Assembly (NCBI GenBank): GCA_028276075.1
Contig: JAPYXA010000018.1
Coordinates: 1 to 7,730 of the forward strand
Direction of reading: 5' to 3'
Source of the DNA: Minisyncoccota bacterium
GTDB taxonomy: Bacteria; Patescibacteriota; Minisyncoccia; UBA6257; HR35
DNA: 7,730 nucleotides
Below, piece by piece: positions 1 to 4,595 of this stretch. The notes below the pieces were generated by a model. That model saw only the letters and a list, made by a program, of their open reading frames with translations. It did not search any database and had not been told where the DNA came from. Position numbers and translations under genes: made by a program. The stretch's first letter is position 1, and each line of letters opens with the position of its first letter.

Positions 1-1
1 A

Positions 2-265
2 CCACCCTTACCAGTTATAGTTGCTCCAACAGCTGTAAAAGTTGGAACTACACCTGTTTCAGCTTCTGGTGGTTACTACACTGTTCCAGAAGGTTCTACC
101 TATGAATTTGAGTTCAGAACTTCTGGACAGACATTCACTGGTTCTCAATCTTTAAGAGCTAGACTCTCAAGTTTTGTTTTCGATAATGACGGTGCTGGCG
201 CTCCAATGGATAATTCTTCATTCCTTCATGATCTTTCAGACTTCTGGACAAATTGGAGCAACTAA
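2..265 (+). CDS. C-terminal fragment of a probable cell-surface protein (5' end outside window)
   Basis: This frame is open from the left edge to TAA at 263-265 and gives 87 residues with no in-window start, so it is the tail of a longer gene. The product is rich in Thr, Ser, Gly and aromatic residues with alternating beta-strand-like patterns (for example VKVGTT, GGYYTVPEG, YEFEF) and has no cysteine, as expected of an extracellular beta-sandwich domain. It resembles, from memory only, the C-terminal domain of large surface or peptidoglycan-binding-like proteins of Patescibacteria. The stretch from VKVGTT to TYEFEF aligns without gaps to the next ORF, with about 10 identities in 27 positions. 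GC content (about 42% by hand count over bases 1-120) is well above the genes from 929 onward. A strong terminator follows 29 bases after the stop. Coding status is clear; the function is a family-level guess. Confidence 0.75.
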   Translation, partial: PPLPVIVAPTAVKVGTTPVSASGGYYTVPEGSTYEFEFRTSGQTFTGSQSLRARLSSFVFDNDGAGAPMDNSSFLHDLSDFWTNWSN

Positions 266-294
266 GAAGCTTGTTTGAAGTTTTTTAGTACTCA

Positions 295-326
295 CCCCGG
301 CCTAAATGGCCGGGGTTTTCTTTTTT
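295..326 (+). terminator. Rho-independent terminator of the upstream surface-protein gene
   Basis: A perfect 8-bp GC-only stem (CCCCGGCC at 295-302, GGCCGGGG at 308-315) encloses the 5-base loop TAAAT and is followed by TTTTCTTTTTT. It lies 29 bases after the stop at 265. The ATG of the next ORF sits across the loop and the 3' arm (306-308), so transcripts from upstream should end around the start of that ORF. Confidence 0.93.
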
Positions 327-764
327 CTAATAGAAAATATTTTTTATGTTAAAATTTATAAATATGATGTTCAAAGATCTTATAATCAACAAACAAATAC
401 CTCAACAGTAACATCAATAACTTATGTGTTGAATATTACACCTAGAGGAGGCCAGGTCTATATTCCTACAACAAACGCAGCAACTACAACATTATCCGGA
501 GGTACTTCTACTTCAGTATCTCTTAATGTTAAGGAAGTTAGGCTTGGTACTACGCTTTTAAATCATGATGGAAATAAATACACCTTAAACGAAAATCAAA
601 CATACCAAGTTACTTATGAGAAGATAGCATCAATTGCGCAATATCCCGGTGATGTCAAAGTTGTCTCTCAACTTTCAGAATTTAGATGGAGTCCAGATAA
701 TGGTACTAACTGGATTAATGCTGACTTCTTAAGTGGCTTTCCTGAATATAGAGTAGAGAGATAG
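306..764 (+). CDS. Paralogous C-terminal surface domain; possibly a silent cassette or remnant
   Basis: This ORF gives 152 residues and ends in TAG at 762-764. Its frame is closed by TAA at 303-305 directly before the first ATG, and that ATG lies in the loop/stem of the preceding terminator with no Shine-Dalgarno motif, so residues 1-20 (MAGVFFFLIENIF...) may not be genuinely coding. The next possible start is GTG at 426. From about residue 30 the protein is Thr/Ser/Asn-rich and beta-like, with GGQVYIP at 48-54 and VRLGTT at 78-83. The latter begins a stretch matching the end of the upstream protein, where VRLGTT, YTLNE and TYQV line up with VKVGTT, YTVPE and TYEF. GC is about 37% over 421-720 by hand count. 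A strong terminator follows the stop. It could be a short expressed secreted protein, a 5'-truncated pseudogene, or an alternative 3' cassette. The domain similarity is seen in the sequence; its status is inferred. Confidence 0.5.
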   Translation: MAGVFFFLIENIFYVKIYKYDVQRSYNQQTNTSTVTSITYVLNITPRGGQVYIPTTNAATTTLSGGTSTSVSLNVKEVRLGTTLLNHDGNKYTLNENQTYQVTYEKIASIAQYPGDVKVVSQLSEFRWSPDNGTNWINADFLSGFPEYRVER

Positions 765-786
765 ATAATTGTTATTTCTTACTTTC

Positions 787-817
787 AAAGGCCCTGGCAA
801 CTGCCAGGGCCTTTTTT
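787..817 (+). terminator. Rho-independent terminator after the duplicated domain ORF
   Basis: A long perfect inverted repeat (GGCCCTGGCA at 790-799 and TGCCAGGGCC at 802-811; effective loop about 4 bases) is followed by six T residues at 812-817. The AAA at 787-789 can extend the stem into the T tract. It lies 22 bases after the stop codon at 764. Its sequence differs from the first terminator, so it is not a recent copy of it. Confidence 0.93.
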
Positions 818-827
818 ATTTATATCA

Positions 828-857
828 AATTTTATAAAATTAATTTTGGAGTATAAT
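828..857 (+). promoter_or_regulatory. Candidate promoter with adjacent AT palindrome for the gene at 929
   Basis: A consensus -10 hexamer TATAAT is present at 852-857, downstream of the terminator ending at 817 and 71 bases before the preferred ATG at 929. No good -35 hexamer is found at 17-base spacing. Instead, a perfect 14-base palindrome (AATTTTATAAAATT, 828-841) covers the -35 position. It could be an operator or simply chance in AT-rich DNA. The position fits a promoter, because the gene at 929 is isolated from upstream transcription by the terminator. Confidence 0.35.
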
Positions 858-928
858 AAAATATATGATTATTTAAAATTTTGAATAAAGTTTAATTATT
901 GTGTAAGATTTTTTTCAAATTTAGAGAA

Positions 929-2068
929 ATGAAAATAGAAAATTTTTGTTTTAAAGCAGATAAAAAAGTTTTATTTCTTTTATTTCTTTTATTTGGATTT
1001 TTTAGTTTCAATTTTTCTTTATCTGATAATAAAAATTTAAAAGGCAGTGTTTTTATTGATACTTTTGTTATAAAAGGTCCGGATTTAGTAATTGAAGATA
1101 ATAATGTCACATTTGAAATTCAGGGGTATGATTATCTAAATCAATCTAAGTATTTTTATTTTCAAACCCAACTTTGGCCAATTGAAAAAGAATGGCAAAC
1201 TTGGTATTCTTCAAAAAAGTCTTACTATAATTTACCAAAAGGCCCCAATTTTTATATTTTTAAAGCTCGAGCAATAAATGACAAAGGTCAATACGATCTT
1301 TCCCCGGTCTCTTATTATTTTTATACAAAAATTTCTCCTTTTTATAAAGATATCTCAATTTATCCTTTTTACGACGCTTTAGGTTTAAGTTTATCAAATT
1401 TTTCAAATAAAGAAATAAAAGTTAGCAACTGGAGAATTAAAAGCACTTTAATTGATTTTAGAATACCTAAGGCTGTAAAAGATTATCACCCTAATCCAAA
1501 TTTAAGAAAAGAAGAGGAAATTGTTTTAAAACCATCAGATAAATTAGTTATTTCAGCTGTTTACGATTCAGTTACTTCAAGTCCCGGTGGTTTAATAAAA
1601 GTTCCTCTTTCTCCTTTAGGAATTAATTTTTTAGGAAATAAATGTTTTATATACATTAATAAAAATTATCCTGATCTTAACTATCCTGTTTATTATTGCG
1701 ATAGTTTAAATCTTTCTTCTGAGGAACTTTTAAATATGGTTTTAAGAGGTCAAATCTCAAGATCTTGCGCTGTTAAAATTCAAAATTTGGGTTGTGGCCC
1801 TTTAACATCTTATGTTTATCAAAAATTTAAAGATGATTTTTATTGTTTAGGAATTGCTGAAGACTGGTTTAATTATAATTCTTGTTATCAAAGAAATAGA
1901 AACAGTAAAGATTTTTTTGGTAGTGAATGGAGAGTTTATTTTGATCCAAGAAGTCAGCAAGAAAAACAAGATCGTAAGCCTTTAGGACAAATTTTTCAAA
2001 AAAGATTTGAAAAGATTAGGTTAGAAGATGAAAACGGTCTTTTAGTAAATGAATATAATTTTTATTAA
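929..2068 (+). CDS. Secreted or membrane-anchored lamin-tail-like domain protein
   Basis: The product is 379 residues from ATG 929. The frame can also start at TTG 899, but the ATG places the basic residues just before the hydrophobic segment, as in a signal peptide; neither start has a clear Shine-Dalgarno. Residues 14-31 (VLFLLFLLFGFFSFNFSL) form a signal peptide or N-terminal anchor without a lipobox Cys. Residues about 48-135 look like an Ig/Fn3-type beta domain, ending in FKARAINDKGQYDLSPVS. Residues about 148-260 carry LSLSNFSNKEIKVSNWRI and GINFLGNKCFIYI, the strand pattern I associate with lamin-tail-type domains in Patescibacteria proteins. The C-terminal third has six Cys in total (239, 257, 280, 289, 306, 319) and DWFNYNSCY...FFGSEWRVYF, ending in a charged tail. 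It probably acts outside the membrane; no catalytic motif is seen and the function is unknown. A promoter may lie at 852. Part of the 5' coding sequence is extremely AT-rich (8 GC in 60 over 961-1020). Confidence 0.85.
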   Translation: MKIENFCFKADKKVLFLLFLLFGFFSFNFSLSDNKNLKGSVFIDTFVIKGPDLVIEDNNVTFEIQGYDYLNQSKYFYFQTQLWPIEKEWQTWYSSKKSYYNLPKGPNFYIFKARAINDKGQYDLSPVSYYFYTKISPFYKDISIYPFYDALGLSLSNFSNKEIKVSNWRIKSTLIDFRIPKAVKDYHPNPNLRKEEEIVLKPSDKLVISAVYDSVTSSPGGLIKVPLSPLGINFLGNKCFIYINKNYPDLNYPVYYCDSLNLSSEELLNMVLRGQISRSCAVKIQNLGCGPLTSYVYQKFKDDFYCLGIAEDWFNYNSCYQRNRNSKDFFGSEWRVYFDPRSQQEKQDRKPLGQIFQKRFEKIRLEDENGLLVNEYNFY

Positions 2069-2306
2069 AAATTTTTCATCATTTAAATTAAAAGACTTAC
2101 TTAAAACTTCTAGCCATTTTTAATCATAGTAATTTTTGTGTTATTTTTAAAATTTCTAAATTAAAAGCCAACAGGAGATGATCTTATATAGAATTATTTC
2201 AAATACAATTTATAAGGAATTAGAAGGAATTTTTAAAATCAACTTTTAGTAAATGGCTATTTTATTTTAAAATTGTGGTAAAATAAAAATAATTGATGTG
2301 AAATAA
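2069..2306. other. AT-rich intergenic region upstream of tRNA-Gly
   Basis: This stretch of 238 bases holds no convincing gene and no GC-rich terminator after the stop at 2068. A 23-codon ORF at 2178-2249 follows AGGAG directly, with zero spacing, and is not credible. A 9-bp inverted repeat, TAGCCATTT at 2111-2119 and AAATGGCTA at 2251-2259, spans most of it; its arms are 131 bases apart. TAAAAT at 2279-2284 could be a -10 for the tRNA at 2307, but no matching -35 is evident. Confidence 0.5.
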
Positions 2307-2379
2307 GCGGCGGTAGTTCAGTTGGTAGAACGTCTCCCTTCCAAGGAGAAGGTCGCGGGTTCAAATCCCGTCCGCCGCT
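2307..2379 (+). tRNA. tRNA-Gly, anticodon TCC
   Basis: The cloverleaf is complete over 73 bases. The acceptor stem is GCGGCGG (2307-2313) with CCGCCGC (2372-2378) and discriminator T at 2379, as usual for bacterial tRNA-Gly. The D arm is GTTC-AGTTGGTA-GAAC. The anticodon stem TCTCC/GGAGA encloses loop CTTCCAA with anticodon TCC at 2340-2342. The T arm is GCGGG-TTCAAAT-CCCGT. CCA is not encoded and would be added after transcription. It reads GGA and, by wobble, other GGN codons; GGA is common in the neighbouring genes. It is not the UCA-anticodon glycine tRNA of the lineages that recode UGA. Confidence 0.97.
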
Positions 2380-2391
2380 CACTATAAAAAA

Positions 2392-2430
2392 GCAGACTTG
2401 CGCAGTTTAATTTCGTTTGCGTTAGTCCGC
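2392..2430. repeat. Imperfect palindrome / hairpin between tRNA-Gly and the ligase gene
   Basis: GCAGACTTGCGCA (2392-2404) pairs with TGCGTTAGTCCGC (2418-2430) through GC, GACT and CGCA blocks. The blocks are separated by an A/C mismatch and a two-base bulge (T/T plus G/T wobble); the loop is 13 bases. It stands out by GC content from the flanking AT-rich DNA. No T tract follows, so it is a poor intrinsic terminator. It ends 10 bases before the ATG at 2441. It may be a REP-like dispersed palindrome, a processing hairpin for the tRNA transcript, or an mRNA leader structure. The structure is seen; the role is unknown. Confidence 0.55.
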
Positions 2431-2440
2431 ATATAAAGCA

Positions 2441-4507
2441 ATGACACAACGTTTAATTAATTATTTAACCATAGTTTTATTTTTTATACCATTTACTTTG
2501 CTTGTAGTAGATAACCAAGTGCTTTTTCCATTTATTACTACAAAGGCTTTAATTTTTAGATTTTTAACAACTCTTTCTTTATTTTTAATTGTTTGGATTT
2601 ACCTTTTAAATCCAAAATCTTTTCCATATAAAAATTATCTAATTTTAGCTTTTGTTATTTTTTTCTTGTCTAACATTGTTTCAAATATTTTAAGCGTTAA
2701 TCCTTTTCGTAGTTTTTGGGGAAATGCTGAAAGAATGGAGGGTTTGTGGTCTTTGTTTTTTTATTTGATTTATTTTTTTTCTCTTTTTACTCTTTTTTCT
2801 TTTGCTCCTTCCGCTAGAAAAATAATTTTTTATTCTTTTTTAATAGTTTCATGTTTGATTTCTTTAATTCAGATAAATCAAGGATTGTTTGAAAAGACAG
2901 CAAGACCATATTCAACCCTAGGCAATGCTACCTATATTGGTTTTTTAAACATATTAACAATAATTTTGATTTTATTTTTTATTTTTGATACAAAAAAAAT
3001 TTTTGAGAAATTTGTTTATATTTTATTAATTTTTTTAAATGTTATTTCTTTGCTAATTTCTCAGACAAGAGGTTCAATATTGGCTTATTTAGCAGCAGTT
3101 TTAGCATTTTTATTCTTCTATTCTATGTTTTCTCAAATTGAAAAGAAAAAGAAGATTTTGATATTATTGAGCGGTGTTGTTTTTTTGATTCTTTTTTTCT
3201 TTTTTCTTAGAACTGATTTTGCTTTAAAAATCCCTGGTATTTCAAGATTATCTGAAACTTTAAAAAACCCTGTATCTGTTTTCCCAAGATTATTTGCTTG
3301 GAAGATATTTTTAGAGGGATTTAAGGATAGGCCTATTTTTGGGTGGGGGCAAGAAACAATGCCCATCGTTTTTTTTAAATATTTTAATCCAGAAATTTTT
3401 AAATATGAGCAAGCAATTTTTGATAGACCTCACAATAAGTTTATTGAAGTTTTAAGCAGTTTAGGAGTTGTTGGATTTTTGTCTTGGTTTTTAATTTTTG
3501 TAGCTTTCTTTTATTATTTATTAAAAAAGAACTTTAATATTTATCAAAAGGCTTCTTTGTTTTCTTTTATAATAGCATATTTTGTTCAGAATTTTTCTTT
3601 ATTTGATATGCAGGCAAGTTATTTGATTTTATTTTTTGCTCTTTCTTTTGTTGCTCCTAAAACAGAAATAAATGAAGATAAAGAAAGATTTATTCGTCCT
3701 TATTTGATTTTAACTGGTGGTATATGTTCAATTTTTATTTTGATTCATTTTCAACATTATCACGTGGTAAAAAGTATTATAACTTTTTTAAGAGAAGAAA
3801 ATCCACAAGTTTCAGCCAAGGGTTTTGATAAAATTTCTAAAATTGCTGGCCCTTTTTTAACAGAAGAGGCTAATATGGTTATGACATATCTTTCAAATAA
3901 CATAAGAAATATAAAAGACTTTCAGACTTTAAATACTTTTTTTGAGATTATAAAGTTTGCTTATTATAAAGAACCATGGGATTATAGACTAGCTAATAAT
4001 TATATTAACACTAAAACAATTTTAGCAGATATAAAAAAATCATCAAACTTAGATTTTAACGAAGATTTAAAAGATGTAGAATTAGTTTACCAAAGGCTTT
4101 TAAAAGAATATTATAGATTTCCTGAAGTTTATACAGGTTATGCTTATTTTTTGATAAATTTTGGAAGAAGAGAAGATGCTTATGAAATTTTAAAAAAGGG
4201 AGAAGAGATATCAAAAAATTATCCTTTTTATTTCTTAATAGAAGCTAATATTTTTAAATTAATTAACGAAAATGATAAAGCTTATGAAAAAGTAAAACAT
4301 TTTTTAGCAAGTAAAGCAACAATATCTCAAGATTATCAATTTAAATTAATTTTAGATATTTTGCTTTCAAAAAAAGATGTTGAAAACTCAAAAATGATTA
4401 TTAAAGAATGGCTAACTGTTAATAATTCAAGTTCTACAAAGGAAAATATAAACGAAATTTTGAAAAATTATAACATGCTAGATGTTTTAAAACTTGACAA
4501 AAATTAA
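2441..4507 (+). CDS. O-antigen ligase / Wzy-family polytopic membrane protein with TPR-like tail
   Basis: This 688-residue protein starts at ATG 2441 without a recognisable Shine-Dalgarno. Residues 1 to about 440 contain roughly ten to twelve hydrophobic segments. Motifs fit the O-antigen ligase/polymerase superfamily (Wzy_C type): FWGNAERMEGLW (92-103), SQTRGS (207-212) with R210, RLFAWKIF (283-290), the periplasmic-loop core GWG (301-303) and DRPHN (328-332) with H331. In this family the loop Arg and His are linked to transfer of lipid-linked glycan to an acceptor. The C-terminal part, from about 450, is soluble and helical, with TPR-like repeats around 545-660, such as AYEILKKGEEI and AYEKVKHFL. 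This architecture is seen in proteins acting as polysaccharide ligases, polymerases or protein O-glycosyltransferases; the sequence alone does not decide between them. A secreted protein lies upstream, while the next gene is nrdJ, so no glycan operon surrounds it. Base composition is strongly AT-rich, with several 7-8 base T runs. Confidence 0.88.
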   Translation: MTQRLINYLTIVLFFIPFTLLVVDNQVLFPFITTKALIFRFLTTLSLFLIVWIYLLNPKSFPYKNYLILAFVIFFLSNIVSNILSVNPFRSFWGNAERMEGLWSLFFYLIYFFSLFTLFSFAPSARKIIFYSFLIVSCLISLIQINQGLFEKTARPYSTLGNATYIGFLNILTIILILFFIFDTKKIFEKFVYILLIFLNVISLLISQTRGSILAYLAAVLAFLFFYSMFSQIEKKKKILILLSGVVFLILFFFFLRTDFALKIPGISRLSETLKNPVSVFPRLFAWKIFLEGFKDRPIFGWGQETMPIVFFKYFNPEIFKYEQAIFDRPHNKFIEVLSSLGVVGFLSWFLIFVAFFYYLLKKNFNIYQKASLFSFIIAYFVQNFSLFDMQASYLILFFALSFVAPKTEINEDKERFIRPYLILTGGICSIFILIHFQHYHVVKSIITFLREENPQVSAKGFDKISKIAGPFLTEEANMVMTYLSNNIRNIKDFQTLNTFFEIIKFAYYKEPWDYRLANNYINTKTILADIKKSSNLDFNEDLKDVELVYQRLLKEYYRFPEVYTGYAYFLINFGRREDAYEILKKGEEISKNYPFYFLIEANIFKLINENDKAYEKVKHFLASKATISQDYQFKLILDILLSKKDVENSKMIIKEWLTVNNSSSTKENINEILKNYNMLDVLKLDKN

Positions 4508-4595
4508 AATTTGATTAAATAATTATTTCACTAATTCTAAAAATTTATTTTTGAGATATAAAATTAAATGGGCCGTAATTTATGTTTTTTTGAAA

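Noticed and set aside
25..46. Small hairpin TCCAAC...GTTGGA
   Set aside because: It is six base pairs within coding sequence with no context suggesting a function.
2178..2249. Small ORF of 23 codons preceded by AGGAG
   Set aside because: The AGGAG abuts the ATG with zero spacing, the peptide has no recognisable feature, and the region is random-looking AT-rich DNA.
2111..2259. Inverted repeat TAGCCATTT / AAATGGCTA as ends of a mobile element
   Set aside because: It is only 9 bp in AT-rich DNA, no transposase lies between the arms and no target duplication is seen.
2307..2379. Possible recoded genetic code (UGA as glycine), prompted by a glycine tRNA in a CPR-like genome
   Set aside because: The anticodon is TCC, not TCA, and none of the genes contains an in-frame TGA; the stops are TAA and TAG.
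2307..2430. tRNA-Gly as an integration site for an element carrying the recombinase at 7292-7730
   Set aside because: No second copy of the tRNA 3' end is seen in the window, the genes between are housekeeping or envelope genes, and the recombinase resembles Xer proteins.
2754..3380. T-run tracts of 7-8 bases as phase-variable slippage sites in the ligase gene
   Set aside because: Such runs are common throughout this AT-rich gene through Phe codons, and the reading frame is intact.
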